Notes under the pieces: generated by a model
Told to the model about the DNA's origin: nothing
Database searches by the model: none
The model's input: the letters and a program-made list of their open reading frames with translations, nothing else
Shown here: positions 15,570 to 24,391 of the stretch, piece by piece
Layout: each line of letters opens with the position of its first letter
How positions within the stretch are numbered: position 1 is the stretch's first letter
Made by a program: the position numbers and the translations under genes
NCBI GenBank assembly: GCA_938038445.1
Contig: CALHRZ010000011.1
Location: 1-41,552, forward strand
Length of the DNA stretch: 41,552 nucleotides
Origin: an uncultured bacterium
GTDB lineage: Bacteria; Verrucomicrobiota; Kiritimatiellia; CAIKKV01
Direction of reading: 5' to 3'

Positions 15570-16534
15570 GGAAGCAGCGATCCTTTCTCAAACGCTAAGC
15601 GCCGCGCCAATAGCCATCGGCGGAGATATTCATGGAACAGCCTCGCCGCAAATCCCCACATCCAGGGGGATAACCAGCCCGCCGGGTTGCCAACCGCCCC
15701 AATTTGCCGGTACCGTCGCCATCGCCCGCGGTCTCCTTTCAACCTCCAAACCAGCGCGAGAATCTGATAAACCGCCAGCGGTTCGCGAAGGAGGTCCATT
15801 CCCACCTCCTGAAGCCGCTCCTGGTAGCGAGCCGCCACTGAACAAAAAATATCGCGCGCCGTCTCCGCGGCCTGAAGATCGCTTTGGCAAACCGATTGAC
15901 CCCCATGACGACGAAAATAAAAAAGAAGTTCGGGCGTAAAGAACAGCTCCCCTTCGATCAGACCGCGCAGATTCAACTCCACATCGGAATTGTGGGGAAA
16001 GCGATCGCAGGGAAATGGGCCGAACCGGTCGAAAAATCGGCGGCGGTAAAGCAAGGAGGCACTGAAGGTCACTCCATAGCACTTCCATCGCCAAAGCCGG
16101 CGGACATTCAAGGGAAACGCCGCACACCACGGTTTTCGGTCAAACGCATGCACCATCCAGGGGCTCCCATTGGCGTCCATGATGACGGAACCGGACATGA
16201 ACAGATCGGCGGTCGCAGGCGCTTCCGCCAACCGCCGTTGCCACACCGCATGCCAATCCGACGCCAACAGATCGTCGGAGTGCAGAAACGTGATGACCTC
16301 AGCCGTCGCAAGTTCCAAACAACGGTTCAGATTCCCACCGATTCCCCGATTGCGGTCATTGCGAAGAAAGCGGACGGTTGGATAACGAGCCGCCAAGTCC
16401 GAAAGATCGTAAGGAGAGGCGTCGTCCACCACGGTCACCGACTCGATGGGCAGCGTCTGGCGGGCGACCGATCGGAGGCACTGATCTACCAGGGCCGGGG
16501 GATGGTAGGCCGGGATAAATACGTCAATCTTCAC
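15566..16534 (-). CDS. GT2-family glycosyltransferase
   Basis: A 322-residue GT-A fold glycosyltransferase. It opens with KIDVFIPAYHPPALVDQCLRS and continues with VTVVDDASPYDL, FLRNDRNRGIGGNLNRCLE and ITFLHSDDLLASDW, in which the DD/SDD acids bind the nucleotide sugar and metal. The start is a GTG at 16534, directly before the strand-one motif and eight bases after GGAGA. A long open stretch upstream is non-coding overlap with the next gene. It overlaps the preceding GT2 gene by 11 bases. The C-terminus is basic with no clear membrane anchor. It probably acts in the cytoplasm on a lipid-linked glycan. Confidence 0.88.
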   Translation of the reverse strand: MKIDVFIPAYHPPALVDQCLRSVARQTLPIESVTVVDDASPYDLSDLAARYPTVRFLRNDRNRGIGGNLNRCLELATAEVITFLHSDDLLASDWHAVWQRRLAEAPATADLFMSGSVIMDANGSPWMVHAFDRKPWCAAFPLNVRRLWRWKCYGVTFSASLLYRRRFFDRFGPFPCDRFPHNSDVELNLRGLIEGELFFTPELLFYFRRHGGQSVCQSDLQAAETARDIFCSVAARYQERLQEVGMDLLREPLAVYQILALVWRLKGDRGRWRRYRQIGAVGNPAGWLSPWMWGFAARLFHEYLRRWLLARRLAFEKGSLLP

Positions 16535-17507
16535 GCGCTGTTCTCCGGGCACTCGGCAGCGTGGAGGGGAACGGCGTACAGGCCATCCGCCATCCGTCCC
16601 TCCAACCTTTAACGGCCAATGGGATGAGTTCCGTCTGCCGGTTGCGAATGAGAAGAAGCAAATGATACCAAAGGAAGAGAGGGGACCAGAAGGCAAAAAA
16701 CAGCGGCAGACGCCAAGGACCCGCATAGCGACGCATGAACAGAATTCGATTGCGGACTGCGTAGTAAAGCAAGTCGGGATTCTCGCCTCGGCAGGCGCGG
16801 TCGCCTTTCGTTTTTTGAAACGGAATCCGGTGCCAGGTCTTTGCGCGCGGAAACAGCGCACACCGATATCCCCGCCGGCGAAGCCGTTCCGCGAGATCGG
16901 ACTCTTCATAATGCATGGGAAAGAGGGGGTCGAAACCTCCCACGTCGCGAAAAAGATTCCCCTCAATCATCATCACGTTGGGAATATGTCCCACCTCGAC
17001 ATAGGGCACCCCCGCCCATTGTCCCCCATCCCGTTCCCCCTGCCCTTTCCAATAAGTCCGACTGCTCCAGAGACCAATATCGCCCCACGTCCAACACAGT
17101 CGGTCCGGATGATCCCAATGATACATGAAGGGACCGGCAAGACCGATCCGTTCGGCCGAATGCGTCTGCATACTCTCGACAAGAATTCGCGCCATATCCG
17201 GCGCGACAACATTATCGCTGTCCACAAACAGGAGATAGCGGCCGCGCGCTTGGGCGGCCCCCAGGTTCCTTCCTCCGCCCGCAAACAGATTGACCGCGCT
17301 GCGCAACAACCGTACCCGTTCCCCGAATCGCGCGGCCACCGCATCAGCCGTCCCATCGCGCGAGGCATTGTCTACCACAATCACCTCGACCGGCACCTGT
17401 TGGGAACAGAGAAGAGAATCCACACAGGCCAGCGTTTCTTCCCGTCGGTTAAAGGCCGGCACCACGGCGGAAATAATGGGTGGCGCGGACGGTATCGTTC
17501 CTTTCAC
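16524..17507 (-). CDS. GT2-family glycosyltransferase, rhamnosyltransferase-like
   Basis: About 327 residues. The GT-A core shows ISAVVPAFNRREETLACVDSL, VEVIVVDNASRDGTADAV, NLFAGGGRNLGAAQARG and YLLFVDSDNVVAPD. Further on come MMIEGNLFRDVGGFDPLFPMHYEESDLAERLRRRGYRC, typical of the rhamnosyl-/galactofuranosyl-transferase-like GT2 group, and a hydrophobic C-terminal segment (LPLFFAFWSPLFLWYHLLLL) that may sit on the membrane. The rml genes next door make rhamnose transfer plausible but unproven. The GTG at 17507 is favoured because it overlaps the asnB stop as GTGA and has AGGAGG upstream. A TTG six bases earlier is an alternative. Confidence 0.87.
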   Translation of the reverse strand: MKGTIPSAPPIISAVVPAFNRREETLACVDSLLCSQQVPVEVIVVDNASRDGTADAVAARFGERVRLLRSAVNLFAGGGRNLGAAQARGRYLLFVDSDNVVAPDMARILVESMQTHSAERIGLAGPFMYHWDHPDRLCWTWGDIGLWSSRTYWKGQGERDGGQWAGVPYVEVGHIPNVMMIEGNLFRDVGGFDPLFPMHYEESDLAERLRRRGYRCALFPRAKTWHRIPFQKTKGDRACRGENPDLLYYAVRNRILFMRRYAGPWRLPLFFAFWSPLFLWYHLLLLIRNRQTELIPLAVKGWRDGWRMACTPFPSTLPSARRTARED

Positions 17508-19300
17508 GTCCAAGCGCCCTCCTTCCAGCCCCTAAGCCAGGATTCCAACAAAAAGAATTTCCACACCAAAAATTCTTTCTGCTTGTCAAACGGCGAGTAG
17601 AGCACCGAACGAAACTCCACCATTCGTTCCAATTGCCGGCGGGAAAAATACTGCCGTGCCACGCTGGTGGGATCCAAGAGGCGATCCCTGACCTTGTCCA
17701 GGTTCGCCTTGAGAATTTCGGCAACGGGCACAAGAAATCCCCGTTTTTTACGTCTGACCGTCTCAGGGGGAAGATACTGGGCGGCCAAGGCTCGCAGAAT
17801 ATACTTCTCAGTCGCCTCAGAAAAATGAAACCAGCGGCCCCGTATCTTGTAAGAAGCGGGCAGACTGTAGGCGAATTCGGCCAGCAGGTGATCCAAAAAG
17901 GGAACGCGCGCTTCCAAGCCGCGCGAGGACATCGCCTTGTCGGTTTTCATGTTAAAATGATTCGGCAACTGAACCGTAATCTCGTGCCACCCGACTTGCC
18001 GACAGATATCCGTCTCGCCGGATTCATGAAAGGACTGGAGGACCGTTCGAACGTCCTGGCCCCGTGCCCATCCCGGCAGCATCCGGGTCATGCCATAATA
18101 CATGAGAACAGCACGGACGGCCGCCGGAAGCGTCCGCCAGGGATGCTGGCAAAGCCCATACCAGGAATAGCCGGCAAAAAGTTCGTCGGCCCCATCGCCG
18201 AACAACAGCACTTTAATGCCACGCTCCCGGATTTTCTCGGCGAGCAATACCAACGTGAAAACGCCTCCGTCAAAGGAGGTCAAATCGTCAAACACCGGGA
18301 CGATCTCATCAAACCGACGGTTCACTTCGGCCGCATCAATAAAGATCGGATGATGTCGGCTGCCGAGATGCTGGGCGACGCGGGCAGCCGCATCCGCTTC
18401 GTTGAGAACATGGTCGAACGTGGCCGTGTAGGTATCAATCGAACGCCCGCCTCGCGCGGCCAAAGCAGCCGTAAGCGAGGAGTCGAGCCCGCCAGAGAGC
18501 AAAACCCCCACCGGCACATCGGCGTTCAACGTCCAGGCCACACTCTGCGATAGCCGCGCTTCACACTCCTCCACCGCTTGCGAAAAGGAAAGTGCCGCCA
18601 CCCGTGGATCCGTGCGAAGGCGCCAAAAGACCCGCTGCGAACAATCTCCATTCGCCTGGCGGATGAGAAGAGTCCCCGGCGGCAGCTTGTTTACGCCGCG
18701 CAGCACGGTACCTTCCCGGTCGGGCAGGTATTGAAAACGGAGCATTCGATCCAGCCGCTCGGAATCCAACGAAAATGACCAAAACGTAGGAGGGAGGGCG
18801 CGGAAGGCGCGGGCCTCGGATGCAAAGGCAAACCCCCCCGCCGACTGAAGCAGATAGAGCGGTTTGATGCCGAGAGGGTCCCGGGCCAGCACAAGGGTTC
18901 CGGTATCGCGTCGATAAAGCGCCACGGCATACATGCCGCGAAGTCGAGGAAATACCGCTTCGCCCCATTCCTCGTAGCCATGGAGAACCGTCTCCACATC
19001 GGTCCTCGAACGAAAACGATGGCCGGCCCGCTCCAGTTCCGCCCGCAATTCGCGATAATTGTAAATTTCACCATTGACCAGCAAGGCGATTTGTTCAGTC
19101 TCGTTCCATATCGGTTGTCGCCCCAATGGGGATAAGTCGATAATGCTGAGCCGTGTATGTTGAAATGCGGCGTTGCGCAGTGGATCGGCAAAGAAACCTT
19201 CGTCATCGGGCCCCCGATGGCGCAGGCAACGCCCGATCGCGGCCGCAAGAGCGGCCGCTTGATGAGGGGGATTTGCCAGAACACCCGCGATACCGCACAT
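17504..19300 (-). CDS. asnB: Asparagine synthase (glutamine-hydrolysing) type amidotransferase
   Basis: A 598-residue AsnB-family protein. The N-terminus MCGIAGVL exposes Cys2, the nucleophile of the class II glutamine amidotransferase domain. RHRGPDDEGFF, LSIIDLSPLGRQP and NGEIYNYRELR complete that domain. The synthetase half carries the ATP loop SGGLDSSLTAALA and LLFGDGADELFAGYSWY. Enzymes like this often sit in polysaccharide clusters, where they amidate uronic acids or other carboxylated sugars instead of making asparagine; that reading is from context. The ATG at 19300 shares one base with the upstream stop (TGATG). The canonical MCGI start excludes the longer open stretch upstream. Confidence 0.93.
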   Translation of the reverse strand: MCGIAGVLANPPHQAAALAAAIGRCLRHRGPDDEGFFADPLRNAAFQHTRLSIIDLSPLGRQPIWNETEQIALLVNGEIYNYRELRAELERAGHRFRSRTDVETVLHGYEEWGEAVFPRLRGMYAVALYRRDTGTLVLARDPLGIKPLYLLQSAGGFAFASEARAFRALPPTFWSFSLDSERLDRMLRFQYLPDREGTVLRGVNKLPPGTLLIRQANGDCSQRVFWRLRTDPRVAALSFSQAVEECEARLSQSVAWTLNADVPVGVLLSGGLDSSLTAALAARGGRSIDTYTATFDHVLNEADAAARVAQHLGSRHHPIFIDAAEVNRRFDEIVPVFDDLTSFDGGVFTLVLLAEKIRERGIKVLLFGDGADELFAGYSWYGLCQHPWRTLPAAVRAVLMYYGMTRMLPGWARGQDVRTVLQSFHESGETDICRQVGWHEITVQLPNHFNMKTDKAMSSRGLEARVPFLDHLLAEFAYSLPASYKIRGRWFHFSEATEKYILRALAAQYLPPETVRRKKRGFLVPVAEILKANLDKVRDRLLDPTSVARQYFSRRQLERMVEFRSVLYSPFDKQKEFLVWKFFLLESWLRGWKEGAWT

Positions 19301-21273
19301 CAGTCCGCCTCCTGCCAGCCGTAGGCGTGAAGAACATCCGAAACGTTCGCGGCCGAAAAGCGTTCTTCCGCGAACCGTCGGGCGCGGGTTCGGACGTTCG
19401 TCTCCCCTTCCCGCATTAGTCGTTCCCGCCATTGGTCAAGTGCGTGTTCCACCGTTTCGATCGAAGGATGGACATAAATCGCCAATTCTCCTCTTATGAC
19501 GGCTCTAATGCCTTCCATGTCGGGAAGAATGACGGGAAGGCCACAGGCGATTGCCTCAACGGCCGTTCGGGGAAAACCCTCGCGTTGCGAGGGAAGCACA
19601 AACACATCGGCCGCCCCATAGCAGGGAGCAAGTTCGGCGTTGTCTCGGTACCCCGCGAAATGAAAATTCGGCAGGCGTTGTGCAGCATTTCGGACCTCCT
19701 CCTCCAGCTCGCCGGTTCCCACCACCAGAAAATGAACGTCGGGACGGCGCGCGGCCAATTCCCAAAGAATCGGAAGCCCTTTGATCGGCTTAAGACGGCC
19801 GACAAAAACGGCCACGAAGGCATCCTCCGGGATTCCGAACGAACGGCGTGCTGCTGTGCGATCCGGGAACGGATGGAACCGCTCGAGGTCCACCCACGTC
19901 GGAGGGGTCGTAATCCGGCCCCGCGGCACTCCAATGGCAGCCAGTTCGGCAGCGGATTCTTCCGAGACAGCAATGATACGGTGCGCCCCTTTTAAAATCC
20001 AGGCCACCGCCTTGGCAATCCTTGTGCCGGGAACGAAACGATAGACGGAATGGGTGCTGACCACGAACGGAATGCCGGAAATCGCCGAAAGAAGCCGGGC
20101 CGCCGCCGCCGCATTAAATCCGGCCGCATGGATAATGTCAAAACGCCGACAGCGTGGAAGAAAATAAAGGGCAGAGCGGATCAGAAGCCATGGAACCAGA
20201 TAGAGCGCCTGCAAAAAAGGGCGACGTTCGAGACGATGAAAAAGGTCGTGCCCAAACCATGCGATTCGGCGGATTTCAACGTTCCCGTCGCGTTCAACAC
20301 CCAGTCCCCTCGAGTCCGTGACGATGGGCTGATAGGTATAGACCACGACCCGATGACCGCGATCCGCCAGGGTTCTCGCCAACAAATCGAGCCGGGTTTC
20401 AACCCCTCCCACTTCGGGGCGATAGGAGATCGTCAAAAGGAAAACGCAACGCGGCCTCGGGACGCCTCGCAATGCGCGCCAAAACGCGACTCCCACAAGC
20501 AACTTCAAGAGCCAGACTCCCAGCAGAAGATGAGGACGCGCGACGGCTCGGCGCCATTTTCCGTTCTCAACAAAAACCGTCCAAAACCGGTAGCGAAGTC
20601 CCATCTGACGGCGACATCGCTCATCCCAGTTCCATTTCTCAAGATACCGCCCGAAATTCCGCCCGTAGTAGGCTTTCTTTGCCAAAAATCGCCGAAGCGA
20701 GAAAACGCCTTCATCATGTTCCAACGCGCCACGCGTCAACTCGGTCCTCGCACCGGCCGCCAGCAGCCGCCGATCGAGATCCCAGTCCTCGCCGGCATAC
20801 AATTCTTCATCGTAGCCGCCCACCCGGAGGAAAAGATCCCGCCGAATCACTCGGATCCCGTCCACGCACGTCGCATCGTAAAAAGATCGCTCGAAATTCC
20901 GGACGGCGACCCAAAATCCTTTACCCACCATCCGTTCCCGAACATAGAGAGCATCGGGAGGATCCGGTCGTCGAAGACATGACAGGATCTCCTCGAGGGT
21001 GGGCGCCGGAACCCGCATATCGGCATCCACGAAAAACAAATAGTCTCCTCGAGCCTCCCGCGCGCCTCGATTTCGTTGAGCGCTGCGCTCAGGTCCTTGA
21101 ACCAATACCCGCGCACCACAAGCCGCCGCCCGTTCCGCCGTCTCGTCCACCGAGGAATTGTCCACGACGATGAGTTCGGCTTCGCCCCCGCTGACCAGCG
21201 GCTGAAAAGCGCGCAGGCACGCCTCAATCCGAGGAGCCTCATTGCGGGTCGGAATAATAATACTCAAGCGCAT
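19300..21273 (-). CDS. Bifunctional glycosyltransferase: GT2 domain fused to GT4 domain
   Basis: A 657-residue fusion. Residues 1 to about 245 are a GT2 (GT-A) domain: [49 protein letters not shown] (D-x-D), and [21 protein letters not shown] with the acceptor-side ED. A hydrophobic stretch (about 248-267) links it to a GT4 (GT-B) domain, residues 275-650: [57 protein letters not shown] and the donor motif EGFPRTAVE (E565 and E573). Both halves look active. The start overlaps the upstream epimerase gene by ten bases. Such fusions could add two successive sugars to one acceptor. Confidence 0.85.
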   Translation of the reverse strand: MRLSIIIPTRNEAPRIEACLRAFQPLVSGGEAELIVVDNSSVDETAERAAACGARVLVQGPERSAQRNRGAREARGDYLFFVDADMRVPAPTLEEILSCLRRPDPPDALYVRERMVGKGFWVAVRNFERSFYDATCVDGIRVIRRDLFLRVGGYDEELYAGEDWDLDRRLLAAGARTELTRGALEHDEGVFSLRRFLAKKAYYGRNFGRYLEKWNWDERCRRQMGLRYRFWTVFVENGKWRRAVARPHLLLGVWLLKLLVGVAFWRALRGVPRPRCVFLLTISYRPEVGGVETRLDLLARTLADRGHRVVVYTYQPIVTDSRGLGVERDGNVEIRRIAWFGHDLFHRLERRPFLQALYLVPWLLIRSALYFLPRCRRFDIIHAAGFNAAAAARLLSAISGIPFVVSTHSVYRFVPGTRIAKAVAWILKGAHRIIAVSEESAAELAAIGVPRGRITTPPTWVDLERFHPFPDRTAARRSFGIPEDAFVAVFVGRLKPIKGLPILWELAARRPDVHFLVVGTGELEEEVRNAAQRLPNFHFAGYRDNAELAPCYGAADVFVLPSQREGFPRTAVEAIACGLPVILPDMEGIRAVIRGELAIYVHPSIETVEHALDQWRERLMREGETNVRTRARRFAEERFSAANVSDVLHAYGWQEAD

Positions 21274-22322
21274 AGGAGTGCACGGTAGATATCCTTCAGA
21301 ATGGCCGGAACATCCCAGGTCAGACGCCATTCCGGATAATGCGTACGAAACTTGTTAACGTTGCTCACCCACCAGATATGGTCGCCGATCCGATTTTGTT
21401 CGCTATAGCGGATGTTCATGGGACGACCGACGATGGATTCACAAATCGCGATTGCCTCGCGCATGGAACAGTGGCTGAATCGGCTTCCTCCCATGTTGTA
21501 AACCTCTCCAGGCCGCGGCGCACGCCGAAATGCCTCAAAGGCCGCCACCAGATCCGTACAGTGGATGTTATCGCGAACCTGCTTCCCTTTGTAACCATGG
21601 ATGACATACTCGCGCCCTGTCACGGCGCACTTCATCAGATAAGAAAGGAATCCGTGCTGGGGCGCGCCGGCATGACCCGGCCCGGTCAGACAACCGCCCC
21701 GAAACACCCCCGCCGCCAATCCAAAATAACGCCCGTACTCCTGAACGAGCAAATCCGCCGCCGTTTTGGAAACCCCGAAAAGACTGTGCGTTGTCTGATC
21801 GAGGGACATGGTTTCATCAATTCCATGTTCCGCAAAGGGATGGCCCGGATCGAGTTCCCAACGTGTTTCCTGTTCGACAAGCGGCAGGCGGTTGGGTGTA
21901 TCCCCATAGACCTTGTTGGTCGAGGTGAAAAGGAAGACCGCATGGGAGGCAAACCGCCGTGTGGCTTCCAGAAGCACAAGAGTGCCGTTCGCATTAACGG
22001 TGAAATCCGTCTCAGGATCGGTTGCCGCCCAATCGTGGGAAGGCTGAGCCGCAGTGTGAACAACCAACCGGATGTCGGCCCCGTATTCCTCGAAAATACG
22101 CCGGACAGCGCCTCCATCCCGTATGTCCGCCTCAAGATGGCGATACTGTTGGAAGTCCGCCGCCAAGTGCTCCCAGTGTCGGCGCGTCGAAGCCTCCGGT
22201 CCAAAATACTGCGAACGCATGTCATTGTCAATCCCCACCACATTCCAGCCTTTTTCCAAATAGAATTGCGCGGTTGCGTGGCCAACCAAGCCGCCGGACC
22301 CCGTGACAATGGCAGTACTCAT
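21264..22322 (-). CDS. Extended SDR sugar-nucleotide epimerase, CDP-paratose 2-epimerase-like
   Basis: A 352-residue extended short-chain dehydrogenase. NAD binding is seen in [21 protein letters not shown] and [33 protein letters not shown] and [19 protein letters not shown] follow. Catalysis probably uses the Y-x-x-x-K-like [11 protein letters not shown] region, where F replaces the usual tyrosine. [29 protein letters not shown] and [13 protein letters not shown] match the CDP-paratose/tyvelose 2-epimerase-like group. The actual sugar nucleotide is unknown. It is translationally coupled (ATGA overlap) to the second SDR upstream, and the two probably act in sequence. No 4,6-dehydratase is present here. 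Confidence 0.75.
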   Translation of the reverse strand: MSTAIVTGSGGLVGHATAQFYLEKGWNVVGIDNDMRSQYFGPEASTRRHWEHLAADFQQYRHLEADIRDGGAVRRIFEEYGADIRLVVHTAAQPSHDWAATDPETDFTVNANGTLVLLEATRRFASHAVFLFTSTNKVYGDTPNRLPLVEQETRWELDPGHPFAEHGIDETMSLDQTTHSLFGVSKTAADLLVQEYGRYFGLAAGVFRGGCLTGPGHAGAPQHGFLSYLMKCAVTGREYVIHGYKGKQVRDNIHCTDLVAAFEAFRRAPRPGEVYNMGGSRFSHCSMREAIAICESIVGRPMNIRYSEQNRIGDHIWWVSNVNKFRTHYPEWRLTWDVPAILKDIYRALLCA

Positions 22323-23410
22323 TTCGACGCTTCCTTCACTTCATGATCCAACACCTCGGCCAGAAGGGACCGGTTCGATGCGATCCAGCGTACCGTATCC
22401 CGCACGGTGTCCGCTACGGAATACCGCGGGTGCCATCCGAACGCCTCTTCTGTCGCACGGGAATCCAGCACGATCCATGGCGCATCACCGGGTCGGACCA
22501 CAGGATCTTCGCTTATGGGCACGGCGTTCCCGCTGTCCTGCGCGCACAATCGCGTCAGTTCCCGAAGCCCGATCGCTCGATCTCGTCCTCCACCGATAAG
22601 ATAAAGATGGCCGGTAAGGGAAATCGGATGCCGGGCTTGCCGAAGAATCAAGTCGGCGAAGTCCTGAATATGCAGAATATCCCGCACCTGCCGGCCCCCA
22701 TAACCGAGATAGGAAAGAGGCCGCTGAAACACATGGCGGGCGGCCCATAGCGCGACAATCCCCTGGTCCGTCCGTCCCATCTGCCACGGACCGGCCAGTA
22801 CGCTGCACCGATCAATGACCGCATCGAGACCAAACTGCTCGGCATACTCGCCCACCATGACTTCGGAGGCGTACTTGGTGGCCCCGTATAGGGTTCGAGC
22901 CCCTTCCATCGGAAAGCCGCGCCCAATGCCGTATTCCGAAACGCCTGAGAACGGGCGCGTGGAATCCAGCTCCAGCCGATCAGCGGTCTCGCGCAGGGGA
23001 ATGGCACGAAGCGCACCGACAGGATACACACGGCTGGAGGAAAGAAAGATCAGACGGCCGCCGCGGATCCGGCACCACTCCAGAAGGTTAAGCGTGCCGA
23101 CAAGGTTGGTGCCCACTACATACTCCACACCGCTCCCGGTCGAACCCGCCATCACGGAAGGTTCCGCAGCGGCATCAATCACCAGATCACACGGGGGAAG
23201 ATCTTGCCAAATCCTTTCGTCCCGGACGTCGCCTTCCCGAATCTCAATTCCTGCGGCTTGAAGCCGCGGAATGTTCAGACGGGCGCCTCGCCGGTAAAAA
23301 TTGTCGAGGGCGATGATTCGAAGGCCGCTGAGATTCTGCCGTAAATGAAGCGCGAGGGAACTGCCGACGAATCCACACCCGCCGGTGATCAGACATTTTC
23401 GAAGATCCAC
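22319..23410 (-). CDS. Extended SDR NAD-dependent epimerase/dehydratase (first gene of glycan operon)
   Basis: A 363-residue extended [24 protein letters not shown] is the dinucleotide-binding loop and [20 protein letters not shown] the strand-two region with the adenosine-binding acid. [27 protein letters not shown] and the catalytic [10 protein letters not shown] (Y-x-x-x-K) follow, then [17 protein letters not shown] and [13 protein letters not shown]. It resembles CDP-paratose 2-epimerase and related sugar-nucleotide epimerases. The start is a GTG with AAAGGAGAGG ideally placed, and a candidate promoter lies 24-52 bases upstream. This gene leads the eight-gene minus-strand operon reaching to 13920. 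Confidence 0.78.
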   Translation of the reverse strand: MDLRKCLITGGCGFVGSSLALHLRQNLSGLRIIALDNFYRRGARLNIPRLQAAGIEIREGDVRDERIWQDLPPCDLVIDAAAEPSVMAGSTGSGVEYVVGTNLVGTLNLLEWCRIRGGRLIFLSSSRVYPVGALRAIPLRETADRLELDSTRPFSGVSEYGIGRGFPMEGARTLYGATKYASEVMVGEYAEQFGLDAVIDRCSVLAGPWQMGRTDQGIVALWAARHVFQRPLSYLGYGGRQVRDILHIQDFADLILRQARHPISLTGHLYLIGGGRDRAIGLRELTRLCAQDSGNAVPISEDPVVRPGDAPWIVLDSRATEEAFGWHPRYSVADTVRDTVRWIASNRSLLAEVLDHEVKEASK

Positions 23411-23433
23411 GTTCCCTCTCCTTTCGGCCGTTT

Positions 23434-23462
23434 ACCCTATCCCAATCTGGTTGCAGATTCAA
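23434..23462 (-). promoter_or_regulatory. Candidate promoter of the eight-gene glycan operon
   Basis: On the minus strand TTGAAT (23457-23462), 17 bases, TAGGGT (23434-23439). The -35 hexamer and spacer equal those in front of rmlA. The -10 region reads TAGGGTAA, the same eight bases that begin the 20-bp motif at 23577, so the response regulator might also touch this promoter. Confidence 0.4.
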
Positions 23463-23576
23463 CGCAAAAGCCAGCTCCAAGCGCGCACATCGTTGCCTGG
23501 TCCCAAAGCCGAACCCCTGTTTCTGGGACTCCCGCTCGGGACCTATTTCCGGCTCGGTCAGGGAATCGGCAGACCC

Positions 23577-23596
23577 TAGGGTAATACCCCAGTGCA
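23577..23596 (+). promoter_or_regulatory. Putative response-regulator operator overlapping the -35 region of the kinase operon
   Basis: TAGGGTAATACCCCAGTGCA. Its core GGGTA-A-TACCC is a perfect 11-base palindrome, as expected for a dimeric NarL/LuxR-type regulator. A near copy sits at 26313-26332. Exactly 18 bases after the final TGCA lies TAATCT (23615-23620), a possible -10; the same spacing occurs at the second site. The kinase-like gene begins 45 bases further on. Autoregulation of the two-component operon is inferred. Confidence 0.6.
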
Positions 23597-23665
23597 AACA
23601 GTTCCCCGGTTGCGTAATCTCTACAAAGAAGAAACGCCATTCAGAGTCTTCACGGCCTCCATCCG

Positions 23666-24391
23666 ATGAAACACAATCCCGCACGTACCGCTTGGACCCG
23701 GCGCTATCGGTCGGCACTGGACCAATCCATGCAGGGCGCCCATAGGCATAATCCGCGCGCCGCGCGGAGTTTGGGACGCGAGGCCGTGAGCCTCGGATTG
23801 GAAACCATGGATCTCGTGCGAATTCATGGGCAAACCGTGGCCGCCCAGATTGCCCGCCATCCTTTCTCGGGGAGTTTGGGGGAATGGATACACCGGGCGG
23901 ATACCTTCTTCGCGAAAACCCTTGCGCCCATCGAAACCTTAAATCAGACAACGGCAAAAATGACCGCCCGTATTCGTTCCTTGAAAAGGGTCCTACGGCA
24001 ACGCACAAGGGCGGCGGCAGTCACGGCACAACGCCATAAGAAGAGTATCCGCCGACGCCAGGCGTCCGAAGCCGCCCTTGAAAGAAGCAAACTTCAGGAG
24101 ACAAAACGACGGGCCGAGATGCGGCGCCTCCAGACGGATTGGCGGCAAAGGATCGGTAACATGTTCGCCGCGCAGGAGGAGGAAGAGGATAAAACAAGCC
24201 GCATCGTGTTCAACGGTCTTTTCCAAACCTTGCTGGGCATCCAAGTCCGCCTTTTGGCTCTTGAGAAAAGGGTTGTCGCTAACGCAGCGATTGGCCAAAA
24301 AGAGATTGACAGAACAGAAGGCCTAATCAAGCATATTACGCACACTCTACATGGTCAGACAAATCCATTCCAAAAGAATCCTCACCCGTAA
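23666..24391 (+). CDS. Histidine kinase-like protein lacking the phospho-acceptor His and ATPase domain (RsbU_N-type N-terminus)
   Basis: A 241-residue soluble protein that looks like a shortened copy of the kinase encoded next. Residues 10-60 (YRSALDQSM, ARSLGREAVSLGLETMDLVRIHG) match the helical RsbU_N-type domain of its neighbour. Residues 85-165 are basic coiled-coil-like helix. AAQEEEEDKTSRIVFNGLFQ (168-187) aligns with the H-box of the partner (AQEEERKRVSRELHDVVAQ). F182 replaces the phosphorylated histidine and N183 the following aspartate. The protein stops after the dimerisation helices, so there is no HATPase_c domain. The frame is intact, so it is probably a real regulatory or heterodimerising partner rather than a pseudogene. 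It overlaps the kinase gene by 41 bases. No Shine-Dalgarno is visible before the ATG. Confidence 0.7.
   Translation: MKHNPARTAWTRRYRSALDQSMQGAHRHNPRAARSLGREAVSLGLETMDLVRIHGQTVAAQIARHPFSGSLGEWIHRADTFFAKTLAPIETLNQTTAKMTARIRSLKRVLRQRTRAAAVTAQRHKKSIRRRQASEAALERSKLQETKRRAEMRRLQTDWRQRIGNMFAAQEEEEDKTSRIVFNGLFQTLLGIQVRLLALEKRVVANAAIGQKEIDRTEGLIKHITHTLHGQTNPFQKNPHP

Noticed and set aside
17508..17513. TTG at 17511-17513 as the start of the second GT2 gene
   Set aside because: Only four bases separate it from GGAGG. The GTG at 17507 overlaps the asnB stop as GTGA, the pattern used throughout this operon.
21264..23410. One of the two SDR genes as rmlB or galE
   Set aside because: Neither shows the dTDP-glucose 4,6-dehydratase pattern, and their blocks fit CDP-paratose 2-epimerase-like proteins better.
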